From Candidatus Methanoperedens nitratireducens (GTDB lineage: Archaea > Halobacteriota > Methanosarcinia > Methanosarcinales > Methanoperedenaceae): a stretch of 37,424 bases of DNA. The stretch spans positions 1 to 37,424 of the forward strand of contig NZ_FZMP01000206.1 of NCBI RefSeq assembly GCF_900196725.1. Direction: 5' to 3'. Positions within the stretch are counted from its first letter, which is position 1. The number at the start of each line of letters is the position of its first letter. The position numbers and the translations under genes are program-made. The notes below the pieces were generated by a model, which was not told the origin of the DNA, searched no databases, and saw only the letters and a program-made list of their open reading frames with translations. This document shows positions 1 to 7,885 of the stretch, piece after piece.

Positions 1-65
1 AATAGTGTGGGACATAATTTATATAGTGTCTAATTTAACGGGAATTTAGGAAATTCTCAAGCGTT

Positions 66-137
66 TCAGGATAAGTGTTTGCTGAACGTGATTGTTCCAA
101 TGGATTTGAGTGTCTTTTTCAGTTCGTCTATATTCAT
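66..137 (-). CDS. possible 23-residue micro-ORF downstream of serS
   Basis: A short reading frame begins with ATG at 137 and stops at 66. Its N-terminus (MNIDELKKTL...) is helical and looks protein-like. If one A is added to the AAA near 82-84 the frame runs on another dozen codons, so it may be a clipped small protein. It lies 54 bases past the end of serS on the same strand. No family is recognised, and at this length chance cannot be excluded. Confidence 0.18.
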   Translation of the reverse strand: MNIDELKKTLKSIGTITFSKHLS

Positions 138-191
138 AACAACTATTCAGAAAAATTTATTAAAAAAGATTCATGTTAAACGAAGAACATA

Positions 192-1700
192 TCACATAAA
201 TCTTATTCCCTTCGGCATCTCCCCCAACCTCTCCCTGAATGCATCCGGCCAGTCCTTCTGCTCAAATCCTTTCTGTGCAAAGAACGTACTCGCCCACCTT
301 TCAAGCCCGACGCCCGAGCAGCCGCTCCATACATCCTTACCCGACTGCGACTTAACATTAAAGCCCTTGGGATACTTATCGCCGTTCACGCTCAGATTCT
401 GGAACTCAAGCCACTCGCCATCTTTTCCACGGTAGGGTAGCGGCGCCTCAAAATCAATCGTGCCAACGTCCTTTTTCTCAGCAATCCCTGTAAGCCCTTC
501 CTGCGCCATGAACCAGGGGGTTACCCATGCCATCCTCCATTCAAGGTCGAGGATGTCGTTGAATATGTGCTTATAGCATTCCTGCATGTCCTTTGAATGA
601 GCCAGCACCTGCTCAGGTGTGCCGATGAAGACAAGCTCTATCCTGTGGAACTCATCCACCCTCTCCATGCCGTGAATGCCGCCGCTTTCGTACCTGTGCG
701 ATGTTCCCGATCGGTCGAAAACCTTGATCGGGAATGAATCTTCCGCGATAGTCCTCCCCTGAAGGAAAGGCCAGAACGAGGGGCACTGGGCATAACACAA
801 GGCGCCTATCGGTTTATCGATCTTCTCCGAGATCAGGTCAAGGGGCACTTCGAGCGTGACTTTGTAATTATCTATTACTTCTTCCCAGAAAGCGGGGTCT
901 CTTGTCTTTGGGGGAGATACATAATATACTTCGGGATATACGCCCTTTGCGTGTCCTGAATGTTTCAACACGTCCCATACATCGAGCTTGGGGAACACCA
1001 TCTCAACATATCCGAGGGGCTTGATCACCTCTTCAAGCACTATCTTCTCAAATGTCCTGAAGACCTGCGTCATCTGTGGACCGTGAATCCACTGGCCCCT
1101 GCCCGCGGCTCGCTTTATCCAGCCGCGCTTCTCCGCTTCTACCGTGGGGTCGCTGTTGAATTTCATTTCCTTTTTTGGGCTTTCCCATAGCAGGCTCCAG
1201 TGCTCAGCCTTTCCGCCAAAGCCCTGTGCAGCTATTTTGTCCTCGATGAGCGAGATTATCCTGTCCGGGACTTTGTTCTCAAGCTGCGCTTCCCCGACAT
1301 CAAGAGAGAGCGTTATCATCCCGTCTGCGAACTCTATTTTCTTTACATATGGTATTTTAGTCTGGCGCAGCGCCTGCTCTGAAGGCAGCTTCACGATGAA
1401 CTCTTCTACTTCCGCGCCCCGTATCCCGATCTTGTACTTCTTGCCAAGCGCGCCTGCAAGCGGTTTCCGCAGGCGGATGAAGGCATCGTGTGCGCGCAGG
1501 TAGCGGTCTGATTCGATATCGAAGGAGATGGCATTGTCCTTCACGTCCCAGGCGATGATCTTCGCCCCTCTTCCTGCCGGGACGCCTTTTTGCAGGATGG
1601 TGGCTTTTGCTTCTTCGATGAACTTTTCTATATCGGCGCGCGCCGCTGATACGGGGGCGCTGGTTTTGTATTCGCCTTTGAGGTGAAAGTAAGGTTCCAT
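192..1700 (-). CDS. serS: type-2 (methanogen-type) seryl-tRNA synthetase
   Basis: This cytoplasmic enzyme charges tRNA-Ser with serine using ATP. At 502 residues it matches the rare class II form found mainly in methanogens, which has its own N-terminal domain (about residues 1-165) in place of the coiled-coil arm of ordinary SerRS. The catalytic core follows, with motif 2 near residues 336-355 ([14 protein letters not shown], then FHRIE) and motif 3 near 459-470 ([11 protein letters not shown]). Cys306, Glu355 and Cys461 are all present and fall at the same numbers as the active-site zinc ligands reported for the Methanosarcina barkeri enzyme. The ATG at 1700 gives this full-length match. 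It is transcribed away from the TPR gene across a 282-base divergent spacer. It is a strong marker of a Methanosarcinales-type archaeon. The call is very secure. Confidence 0.97.
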   Translation of the reverse strand: MEPYFHLKGEYKTSAPVSAARADIEKFIEEAKATILQKGVPAGRGAKIIAWDVKDNAISFDIESDRYLRAHDAFIRLRKPLAGALGKKYKIGIRGAEVEEFIVKLPSEQALRQTKIPYVKKIEFADGMITLSLDVGEAQLENKVPDRIISLIEDKIAAQGFGGKAEHWSLLWESPKKEMKFNSDPTVEAEKRGWIKRAAGRGQWIHGPQMTQVFRTFEKIVLEEVIKPLGYVEMVFPKLDVWDVLKHSGHAKGVYPEVYYVSPPKTRDPAFWEEVIDNYKVTLEVPLDLISEKIDKPIGALCYAQCPSFWPFLQGRTIAEDSFPIKVFDRSGTSHRYESGGIHGMERVDEFHRIELVFIGTPEQVLAHSKDMQECYKHIFNDILDLEWRMAWVTPWFMAQEGLTGIAEKKDVGTIDFEAPLPYRGKDGEWLEFQNLSVNGDKYPKGFNVKSQSGKDVWSGCSGVGLERWASTFFAQKGFEQKDWPDAFRERLGEMPKGIRFM

Positions 1701-1982
1701 TGTTTCAGTCCTATGGATTTTTGTTAAGGGGATATGGTTTTAATTTGATGCTTCTACATCTATCTTCTGTGTTTATTTGAGGTACATTAATGTTCCATTT
1801 CTTATTTATACTTTCTAACATCTTCTTTGCAATGGCGCTTTTTGTTATGCGTCAATTTTGTTATGCAACAGAATAGTTGCATTTTATGGGATCTTAAAGG
1901 TTAAAGGAACATCACTTGAGATTAAAGGGAAAGGTTTAGATATGTCCGGAAATAGGGGGAGTAATAATCAGAGGAGACAAAT

Positions 1983-2900
1983 ATGAAATCATCCAGAAAG
2001 AAAAACATTGCCGAAAAATGGCAAAATGAGGGACTTGCTTTTGATTCCTTAAAAAAATACGATGAGGCAATAAAATGTTATAACAGAGTAATTAAGATTG
2101 AACCGAAACCTGCAGAAGCATTGTTCTACAAGGGACGCGCTCTTCATAATTTGGGAAAATACGAAGAAGCAATCGAATGTTATGATAAGGTAATCGGGAT
2201 TGATCCGACACATATCGATTCATGGCTCTGGAAGGGATATGCTCTTCGTGGTTTAGAGAAGCATGAAGAAGCTATAGGATGCTTTGATAAAGTAATTGAA
2301 ACCGCTCCACAGAGCGATTATTTACTATACCTGTGGCATAGCAAAGGTCTTATTTTTCATATTTTGGGGAGATACGATGAGGCAGCAGTATGCTTTAATA
2401 AGGTACTCGAAATCGACCCGTCGCGCACTGAAGCATGGCTCTGGAAAGGCCAAACTCTTCACAGCTTAAAAAGATATGAAGAGGCAATAGAATGCTACCA
2501 TAGGGCTATCGAAATTGATCCTGAGCACATCGATGCATGGAGTAATGATGGGCTTGCCCTTAATACTTTAGAGAGATATGAAGAAGCAATAAAATGTTAC
2601 GATAAGGTAATTGATATTGATCCGGAGGATGCTAACGCATGGTATGGCAAAGGGCTCGCTTTCCATGGCTCAGAGCAATATGAAGAGGCAATAAGATGTT
2701 ACGATACGGCAGTTGGGATTAATCCGGAAAATCCTGACGCCTGGTACTGCAGGGGTCTTGCTTCTCATGGGCTGGAGGAATACGAAGAGGCAATAAAGTG
2801 TTACGATATGGTAATCGGGATCGACCCGGCACATGTTAGCGCATGGTACGGCAAGGGGCTTGCTCTTCATAACCTGGAGAAGTACAAAAAGAGAAGATAA
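1983..2900 (+). CDS. tetratricopeptide repeat (TPR) protein
   Basis: The 305 residues are almost wholly tandem 34-residue TPR units, about eight or nine, each with the pattern A(W/L)YxKGxALxxLxxYEEAIxCYDKxIxIDP. TPR arrays form superhelical scaffolds that bind partner proteins. There is no signal peptide, membrane segment or catalytic domain, so this is a cytoplasmic adaptor of unknown partner. The start is supported by AGAGGAGA seven bases upstream of ATG 1983. The repeats stop abruptly: the last unit ends in HNLEKYKKRR, where its neighbours continue with EEAIKCYD, so the C-terminus looks cut within a repeat just before the tRNA gene. DNA-level similarity between repeats suggests recent internal duplication. 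The fold is certain; the role is unknown. Confidence 0.92.
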   Translation: MKSSRKKNIAEKWQNEGLAFDSLKKYDEAIKCYNRVIKIEPKPAEALFYKGRALHNLGKYEEAIECYDKVIGIDPTHIDSWLWKGYALRGLEKHEEAIGCFDKVIETAPQSDYLLYLWHSKGLIFHILGRYDEAAVCFNKVLEIDPSRTEAWLWKGQTLHSLKRYEEAIECYHRAIEIDPEHIDAWSNDGLALNTLERYEEAIKCYDKVIDIDPEDANAWYGKGLAFHGSEQYEEAIRCYDTAVGINPENPDAWYCRGLASHGLEEYEEAIKCYDMVIGIDPAHVSAWYGKGLALHNLEKYKKRR

Positions 2901-2913
2901 GATAAAATCCAGG

Positions 2914-2996
2914 TGCGAGAGATGGGATTTGAACCCACGAATGCCTGCGCAATTGGATCTTAAGTCCAACTCCTTTGGCCGCTTGGATACTCTCGC
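2914..2996 (-). tRNA. tRNA-Leu (anticodon UAA)
   Basis: Read on the minus strand this folds as a class II tRNA. The 7-bp acceptor stem is GCGAGAG/CTCTCGC with discriminator A. The D arm carries AAGCGGCCAAA. The anticodon stem TTGGA/TCCAA closes the loop CTTAAGA with anticodon TAA. A long variable arm has a TGC/GCA stem, and the T arm loop is TTCAAAT. The long variable arm and the A discriminator fit tRNA-Leu. CCA is not encoded (the next bases are CCT). An AT-rich element near 3021-3033 may be its TATA box. Confidence 0.95.
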
Positions 2997-3140
2997 ATGG
3001 GGTCACATTAAATATCCTTTAGAGTTAAATTTATGACGCTTTTTACCATTTTTTAACTTACAACTCTCAGGGATTAATGCCTTAATAGGAGTAAGGGATA
3101 TAAAAAAGTAGGGTAAAGTGTTCAAATTCGAATAGTACAA

Positions 3141-3196
3141 GTGGGCAGGTTGGGGAGTGGGGGTTAGTGTATTAAAAAAGTTATTTGCCTGCCCAC
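3141..3196 (+). ncRNA. candidate structured small RNA, element E1
   Basis: A perfect 9-bp stem, GTGGGCAGG (3141-3149) with CCTGCCCAC (3188-3196), closes a 38-base loop. A good TATA box (ATATAAAAAA, about 3097-3106) lies 40 bases upstream and predicts transcription from about 3126-3130. A downstream hairpin and T6 run at 3234-3282 could end the transcript. The element resembles E2 (3395-3462, minus strand) in stem and loop, with a compensatory G-C to A-T change in the stem. The stem and TATA box are seen directly; the small RNA is inferred. It matches no RNA family I recognise. Confidence 0.42.
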
Positions 3197-3233
3197 AAAT
3201 AATCAGTACAATCTCATTCTATATAAAACTGGC

Positions 3234-3282
3234 GGGGAGAGAAATAGATTCTCCCCAATAAGGTTCCAGTCCCCCCTTTTTT
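3234..3282 (+). terminator. hairpin plus T6 run, possible terminator of the E1 transcript
   Basis: GGGGAGA (3234-3240) pairs with TCTCCCC (3250-3256) across a 9-base loop, and about 20 bases later a C6T6 run occurs at 3271-3282. Archaeal termination relies chiefly on T-runs, so this can end an RNA started near 3128. A second TATA-like sequence (about 3219-3228) lies just before the hairpin, so part of this may instead be a promoter. Confidence 0.35.
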
Positions 3283-3394
3283 AGAAAAGCATGTCTATTC
3301 TTAGACTTGTTTATGTTACATTGAACATACTTAAAAGTTTCCAGTGGAAATTAAGGGAACTACTATTTATACAATGCAATTATAATATCCCGGT

Positions 3395-3462
3395 GGTGAG
3401 CAGATCTGAACCAACTTTTAATTCACTCACTGTTAATCCCCTCCGAGAACTTCCTGCTCACC
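3395..3462 (-). ncRNA. candidate structured small RNA, element E2 (related to E1)
   Basis: On the minus strand the stem GGTGAGCAG pairs with CTGCTCACC over a loop of 50 bases. A TATA-like sequence on the minus strand (about 3498-3514) lies 44 bases before the stem, nearly the same spacing as for E1. In order, both elements share GTGRGCAGG, a GGAG/GGGG purine block, TTA, GTG, ATTAAAA followed by GTT, and CTGCYCAC. The stem difference between the copies keeps pairing. No protein-coding frame explains it. Confidence 0.42.
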
Positions 3463-3493
3463 TATCGCAACAACAATAACAGCGATTATTATC

Positions 3494-3532
3494 TATATGA
3501 CTAAATATATATAACTCTATGATTGTATGTAT
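3494..3532. promoter_or_regulatory. promoter-like module P1 (copy of the module at 3822-3858)
   Basis: This AT-rich stretch (ATGACTAAATATATATAAC then TCTATGATTGTATG) closely resembles 3822-3858 (GGATAAATATATAAAC then TCTATAGTTGTGTG). It carries TATA-like sequence usable in either direction: leftwards for element E2, and rightwards into 3540-3720, where no convincing gene is seen. The role is inferred. Confidence 0.4.
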
Positions 3533-3719
3533 ATTTAATATATGTCTATTGGAAATGGGAGTGACTCGCCTCTTCTCCTAAATATACGTTCAATCCCAGG
3601 AAGGATCGCTGTAGAAATAGAGCCTTACAGACTGATACGGTGATGCTCAAGAAGATCAAATAACATCCGTGCCACAAACTCCCAGCAAAAACTATTACCC
3701 TCCGTATAGCATATATAGC

Positions 3720-3782
3720 TTGAGGTTGACGGAGCATGAAATGAAACAACTACTACTTCATATTGTGCGCCGCTAACCTCAA
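3720..3782. repeat. long imperfect inverted repeat / hairpin
   Basis: TTGAGGTT (3720-3727) pairs with AACCTCAA (3775-3782). Inside, CGG/CCG, GCA/TGC and ATGAA/TTCAT pair in register, separated by small near-symmetric internal loops, so the whole 63 bases can form one long rod. The sequence AGCTTGAGGTT at its left edge (3717-3727) recurs exactly at 4115-4125, beyond the next small gene. It could be an RNA element or a mobile-element remnant; nothing else identifies it. Confidence 0.45.
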
Positions 3783-3789
3783 CTTTTTC

Positions 3790-3858
3790 ATAATAATTAC
3801 AGTAATCGTAATTATTATTCACATGGATAAATATATAAACTCTATAGTTGTGTGCTTG
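3790..3858 (+). promoter_or_regulatory. dyad and TATA module P2 upstream of a small gene
   Basis: A perfect 11-bp inverted repeat, ATAATAATTAC (3790-3800) and GTAATTATTAT (3808-3818), sits directly before a TATA box (ATAAATATATAAAC, about 3827-3840). This is the usual place for an archaeal operator next to the promoter. The TATA part duplicates module P1 at 3494-3532. It would drive the small gene at 3899. Confidence 0.45.
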
Positions 3859-3898
3859 TACCGGATAGGCGGGAACGTGGGGATGAGTGGTGGGATCT

Positions 3899-4090
3899 AT
3901 GGAAAAAGAGACCTTAATAAAAGACATATCAGTTGAATGGAATGGCGGAAAAGTTAGAGGTTTTAGATCAAAACAAGAAGCGGAACGATTTATAAATCGC
4001 ATCTGCAAAAAAACCGCTCCAAATATCAAATATTCTATATATAAATTTATGACATCTTCATCCTCAAAAAAGTATCGCGATTCGAGATAG
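3899..4090 (+). CDS. small basic protein, unknown function
   Basis: The 63 residues begin at ATG 3899; an in-frame GTG at 3887 would add four. GGTGG just upstream may act as a ribosome site. The sequence (EKETLIKDISVEW then GGKVRGFRSKQEAERFI, later NIKYSIYKF) alternates strands and a helix and is rich in Lys and Arg. It looks like a small folded domain rather than random translation, but I recognise no family. There is no signal peptide or membrane segment. A TATA box with an adjacent dyad lies 60-110 bases upstream, which supports expression. It is isolated, between the non-coding stretch and a minus-strand operon. Confidence 0.5.
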   Translation: MEKETLIKDISVEWNGGKVRGFRSKQEAERFINRICKKTAPNIKYSIYKFMTSSSSKKYRDSR

Positions 4091-4170
4091 AGCAGTTTAT
4101 ATTAAGTTCGATGCAGCTTGAGGTTAAGTAAAATCAATCCGATAGGCTTATTATAGAAACTGGATTTTTG

Positions 4171-4527
4171 TTAACCCAGCCTTCCATAAAAAGGGTTAAT
4201 CATAAGAGGATAGAACGGTTTAATATCAGTGTACAGCGGTGAATCAAGTAAGATATGGGAATAGACACCAAAAAGAGGAACCATCGACTTCTTGATTTCG
4301 TTTTTTAAAAAATACACAGTCGCCGCAATAAAGCCGGCAACGATCGAGCCTCCCGGGAAGCTGTGGAAAAATCCATGGAGAGGATAGTTCAGGTTAAAAA
4401 GTAAAACACTGAACGGTTCGATATCAATTATTACACTGGCTATCAGAAGTGCCGGGAAGTCAAATATTCTGAACAGGCTCAATCCTATCAGGGAACCCGG
4501 ACCCAGGTGATACGGCGTAAATGGCAT
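4171..4527 (-). CDS. DUF457-like inner-membrane putative metal-dependent hydrolase, short C-terminus
   Basis: The start MPFTPYHLGPG and the later signatures HGFFHSFPGG (about residues 51-60) and SHILLDSPLYTDIKPFYP (about 90-107) are typical of the YbcI/YdjM (DUF457) membrane family common in methanogens. The His and Asp residues in these motifs are the presumed metal ligands. Hydrophobic segments occur near residues 12-33 and 58-75. At 118 residues it lacks the last membrane helix that relatives usually have after NPFYG, so it may be truncated; neither other frame gives a clear continuation. It lies five bases past mqnC on the same strand. The substrate is unknown for the whole family. Confidence 0.75.
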   Translation of the reverse strand: MPFTPYHLGPGSLIGLSLFRIFDFPALLIASVIIDIEPFSVLLFNLNYPLHGFFHSFPGGSIVAGFIAATVYFLKNEIKKSMVPLFGVYSHILLDSPLYTDIKPFYPLMINPFYGRLG

Positions 4528-4532
4528 AGTTA

Positions 4533-5636
4533 TCAGTACCGTTCCAATATATTGTACAGTGTGTCCCTCTTCGCCACAGGACGCCCCAGCTTCCTGGCGA
4601 CATGTACGAACTCGTCAATGCTTTTACTGTGGAAAGGCACTCCTGCTGCCCTCACGACGTTCTCCTCTATCATCGTCCCGCCAAGGTCGTTCGCGCCGTA
4701 ATCCAGAGCCGTCTGAGCCACAGAAAGACCCTGTGTGACCCATGAAGCCTGGATATTCCTGATATATCCGTTGAGAAGGATACGAGATACTGCTACCATC
4801 TTCAGATAATCTATGCCCGTAGAACTTCCGCTTAATTGCGTATTCTCGGACTGGAAGCTCCATGGAATGAACGCTGTAAACCCGCCGTACTTTTTCTGCA
4901 TATCGCGAATGCGGATAATGTGTTTTATCCTTTCTTCAAGTGTTTCTGCATGCCCGAAGACCATCGTTGCCGTGGTCGGGATGCCCAGGGAATGCGCCGC
5001 CAGCATTACTTCCTGCCACTGCCTCCACCCGATCTTGTCGGGCGAGACGGAGCCGCGTACCCTGTCATCAAGTATCTCGGCGCCCCCGCCGGGTATGGAA
5101 TCAAGCCCGGCATCACGAAGCCGCGAGATGGTTTCCTTTATGCCGGTGCCGTATAACTTTGATATATGTACTATCTCCGGCGGGGAAAAAGCGTGCATCT
5201 GCACTTTGAATTTGTTCTTTATCTGCCTCAGCATATCCTCATAGTATTCGATCGACATATCAGGATTCAGCCCGCCCTGCAGCAGTATCTGGGTTGCGCC
5301 CAGCTTAACAGCCTCATCGATTTTTGCGATAATCTCTTCAATCGTCAGCACATACGCATCCTTTGCGCCGGGTTCCCTGTAGAATGCGCAGAATTTGCAT
5401 TTCGAGGAGCAGATGTTTGTATAATTAATGTTCCTGTCCACGACAAAGGTCACGAGTTCGCCTGCGGTTTTTTTTCGCAGGACGTCAGCCGCAGCGCCCA
5501 GTAAGTTAAGATTGTCGCACTCAAGCAGCCTTGTGCCTTCTTCCATACCCGGTGGTTCGTTATCCAGAGACCGGGAAAGGATTTCGGATACCTCGCCATC
5601 ATCTGAAAATTCCTTTATAATATCAAAATTCATCAT
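4533..5636 (-). CDS. mqnC: cyclic dehypoxanthine futalosine synthase (radical SAM, menaquinone synthesis)
   Basis: MqnC cyclises dehypoxanthine futalosine by radical chemistry in the futalosine route to menaquinone. The 367-residue protein has the radical SAM cluster motif C76-x3-C80-x2-C83 in the context NYTNICSSKCKFCAFYR. It then has GGLNPD, HAFSPPEI, DSIPGGGAEIL, FGHAETLEERI, AFIPWSFQ, QASWVTQG and GANDLGGTMIEENVV, which are the MqnC pattern rather than that of the paralogue CofH. It overlaps the upstream DHPS-like gene by 14 bases, so the two are probably co-translated. Menaquinone synthesis fits the quinol-oxidising Rieske/cytochrome b operon at 16.5-20.9 kb. Two Met codons open the frame and either could be the start. 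Confidence 0.9.
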   Translation of the reverse strand: MMNFDIIKEFSDDGEVSEILSRSLDNEPPGMEEGTRLLECDNLNLLGAAADVLRKKTAGELVTFVVDRNINYTNICSSKCKFCAFYREPGAKDAYVLTIEEIIAKIDEAVKLGATQILLQGGLNPDMSIEYYEDMLRQIKNKFKVQMHAFSPPEIVHISKLYGTGIKETISRLRDAGLDSIPGGGAEILDDRVRGSVSPDKIGWRQWQEVMLAAHSLGIPTTATMVFGHAETLEERIKHIIRIRDMQKKYGGFTAFIPWSFQSENTQLSGSSTGIDYLKMVAVSRILLNGYIRNIQASWVTQGLSVAQTALDYGANDLGGTMIEENVVRAAGVPFHSKSIDEFVHVARKLGRPVAKRDTLYNILERY

Positions 5637-7101
5637 CCTGCGAATAACTCCTCTTGAATTTCAGCGCCAGTTCAGCCTTCATAAGTTCTCTTCCAAGATA
5701 AGCCGCGTGGTCAAGCCGTGAGACCAATCCCAGCCTGACTATAGTATCAAGAACCTCTTTTGCAGTAGTTCCTGCAATCGAATTCTTTTTAGTCCTTGCT
5801 ACTATTTTTCCAGGATAAAGTTTCCCATCCCGGATTTCATCGGCTGTAATATCTATCTTAAAACAACCTGCCGGGTCAAGATGCCATCCATCGCTCTCCC
5901 TTGCCAGGATTGGCGATTCCGGCATCGAACCGATCTCACGCCTTCTTTTCTCCTTTGCAAACAGCAGGTCAATTCCCAGGTCTTTGGGAGCGCTGCCCCT
6001 TTCTTTTGAAAGAGCCATCATAACGGATGCGGTCTTTAGCTCAAATACGCTGCCGCGGGCTTTATCGCTGTATTCTGGCGTGAATAAAACATTCGCATCC
6101 AGTTCCATAGCCATCCCGGCGAGCATGGCGTTGATGCCTGTCGAATCCGCATCAACGAGTTCCGTGACATTGCCGGCGCCAAAAAAGAGCGGTGTCTTGG
6201 GGTCGCGTTTGCGGAATTCATAGTACCTGTCGATCGATTCCACGAATCCGTGACCCGGCGGCTCAAGCACGGGATCGGCGATAATATTGTTGATCCCCAT
6301 TTTCCTTGCAGATTCGATGTTGTTGAACAGGCTCTCAATCTCTTCAACGCAGTCGGGAATTATGACCACAGTAGCGAGATTTCTGACGATGTTATCTCTT
6401 ACTTCATTTATATTCCCGGAATTCAGGCTCAGGACGGCATCTACTCCGGCATCAAGGGCAGCATTGATAAGCACGGGGTCGAGGGTATCGATGCTGAGAG
6501 GTAAATCGGTTACGGATTTCGCAATTTTTACAGCAGCTCCGGCTTCATGCGGTTCCGTATCCATGGACATGCCCAGGTCTATGATATCCGCCCCGAGCTT
6601 TGCAAAATAAATTATTTTATTTGTTAGCTCCTGCCCTGTTAAGTGCGCAGCATCCACTATCTCTGCCATCACCTTCATCCGTGAGTTCCCGCCGAGCTTG
6701 ACCCCCTTTAAGAATAAAGCCGGAGAAGCCCTATCTTCGAGTTCTGCCACCCTTTCAAGAGCATTCGAACGTCTTTTATCAAGAAGCAGTTCGCAGGCAG
6801 GTACTTTTCTTGAAAAGGCGATATCGCCGGTGTATGACAGTACAAAACCGAGGTCTACCGCATGTTTCGGACCGAGCCGTATCGGCGTGCCTGTCTCTTT
6901 CTCAAGACCTGAAAAGTCTCCGGATGCAAGACCCGGGATTAATATAAGGTCATACTTTTTTTCAGGCAGGGAGCGGCGGAGGAGAGCAGGGGTAATAAAT
7001 GAAGCGACCTCTATATCCAGGACAAGAACTTCAGCATCATTCTGCACCGATCTTTTTACTGTGTTCTCTGCCAGTTTTCCGGTCACCACAAGAGTAGTCA
7101 T
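5623..7101 (-). CDS. dihydropteroate synthase-like protein (methanogen type)
   Basis: This 492-residue protein has an N-terminal Rossmann-like domain (about 1-140, opening MTTLVVTGKLAENTVKR) and then a DHPS-like TIM barrel (about 145-380). Barrel motifs include GADIIDLGMSMDTEPHE, LPLSIDTLDP, INEVRDN and IADPVLEPPGHG. A C-terminal domain of about 100 residues follows. Proteins with this layout are confined mostly to methane-cycling archaea and are proposed to act in tetrahydromethanopterin assembly, at the pterin to aryl-ribitol condensation; the exact step is not settled. It starts within the stop of marC (TAATG overlap) and overlaps mqnC at its end, so the three are one transcription unit. 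The family call is secure; the reaction is inferred. Confidence 0.85.
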   Translation of the reverse strand: MTTLVVTGKLAENTVKRSVQNDAEVLVLDIEVASFITPALLRRSLPEKKYDLILIPGLASGDFSGLEKETGTPIRLGPKHAVDLGFVLSYTGDIAFSRKVPACELLLDKRRSNALERVAELEDRASPALFLKGVKLGGNSRMKVMAEIVDAAHLTGQELTNKIIYFAKLGADIIDLGMSMDTEPHEAGAAVKIAKSVTDLPLSIDTLDPVLINAALDAGVDAVLSLNSGNINEVRDNIVRNLATVVIIPDCVEEIESLFNNIESARKMGINNIIADPVLEPPGHGFVESIDRYYEFRKRDPKTPLFFGAGNVTELVDADSTGINAMLAGMAMELDANVLFTPEYSDKARGSVFELKTASVMMALSKERGSAPKDLGIDLLFAKEKRRREIGSMPESPILARESDGWHLDPAGCFKIDITADEIRDGKLYPGKIVARTKKNSIAGTTAKEVLDTIVRLGLVSRLDHAAYLGRELMKAELALKFKRSYSQDDEF

Positions 7102-7772
7102 TATATCGGCAACCCGAACAGTCCTTTTATTCCCCTTACAATAAAATCAACTGCTATGGCCCCAAGGAAGAGACCCATTAATCTTGTCATCACAAGCATG
7201 CCGGTCACGCCAACGACCCTGTTGAAGTAATCGGAGAACCTGAAGATCAAAAACGTAATAACAAATGTAAGCAGGATAGCCGCTATCACTAACAGTACCA
7301 ATTGCCAGTTACCTTTACCCGATGGATTTGTGTACAGGAGAATGGTTGTAATCGCGCCCGGTCCTGTCAGCATGGGCATTGCCATCGGGAATACTGCGAT
7401 GTTCTCCCTGTGGGTTGCGGCGGATAATTCCTCGGATGTAATGCTCTCCCTGCTGGTTCTTGCGAACAGCATATCAATGGCTACTAGGAAAAGCAGGACA
7501 CCTCCGGCTACTGCCAGAGAATCTGCTGTGATGCTAAAAAATTCCAGGATATATCTTCCTGATATTGCAAAGATTATCGCTATCATGCAGGCTATCACCG
7601 AACAACGCTTCGCTACGTACAACCTGTCTGTCCGGTCCATATGTGAGGTAATAGAGATAAAAGCCATTACACCGCTGATGGGGTTGACGATGGAGAATAT
7701 AGCCGCGAAAGCGGAAATGAAGAACGTACTGTTCGAGGTTATGTCCAGCGCCATTGTACTAATATTATTCAT
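7101..7772 (-). CDS. MarC-family integral membrane protein
   Basis: At 223 residues with about six hydrophobic segments, this matches the MarC/UPF0056 family. The diagnostic features are NPISGVMAFISIT near residue 30, the VFPMAMPMLTGPGAITT loop near 127-143, and RLMGLFLGAIAVDFIVRGI at the C-terminus. Members are cytoplasmic-membrane proteins with no agreed function, despite the name from multiple antibiotic resistance. It is first in an operon with the DHPS-like gene and mqnC (its stop TAA overlaps the next ATG). The promoter is probably in the 113-base spacer shared with the divergent XPB gene. Confidence 0.9.
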   Translation of the reverse strand: MNNISTMALDITSNSTFFISAFAAIFSIVNPISGVMAFISITSHMDRTDRLYVAKRCSVIACMIAIIFAISGRYILEFFSITADSLAVAGGVLLFLVAIDMLFARTSRESITSEELSAATHRENIAVFPMAMPMLTGPGAITTILLYTNPSGKGNWQLVLLVIAAILLTFVITFLIFRFSDYFNRVVGVTGMLVMTRLMGLFLGAIAVDFIVRGIKGLFGLPI

Positions 7773-7820
7773 TAGACGATATAATGTTTTGGTTAGCAGG
7801 TAAAATAGCCAACTATTCAG

Positions 7821-7862
7821 AAATCGATATCGATTTTACCCGTATCGCAAGCCTTTTTAATA
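7821..7862. promoter_or_regulatory. 16-bp perfect palindrome and TATA box before XPB-Bax1
   Basis: AAATCGATATCGATTT at 7821-7836 is a perfect palindrome. It lies 17 bases before a TATA-like TTTTTAATA at 7854-7862. Transcription about 25 bases after that would start at or next to the XPB ATG (7886), so the mRNA is probably leaderless. The palindrome sits between two divergent units (marC operon and XPB-Bax1), so a dimeric regulator could act on both. The sequence is seen; the role is inferred. Confidence 0.45.
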
Positions 7863-7885
7863 CAGCCTCCGTCTAACTAATAATC

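Noticed and set aside
3291..3479. 62-residue plus-strand frame in the non-coding stretch
   Set aside because: It has no ribosome site or protein-like composition, and it runs across element E2; better seen as chance.
3546..4029. Minus-strand frames of 67 and 134 residues
   Set aside because: They cross the hairpin, promoter modules and the better-supported small plus-strand gene, and the residues look random (runs of Tyr/Asn from AT repeats).
4813..5504. Several plus-strand frames over 80 residues inside mqnC
   Set aside because: They are antisense shadows of a gene with all its catalytic motifs.
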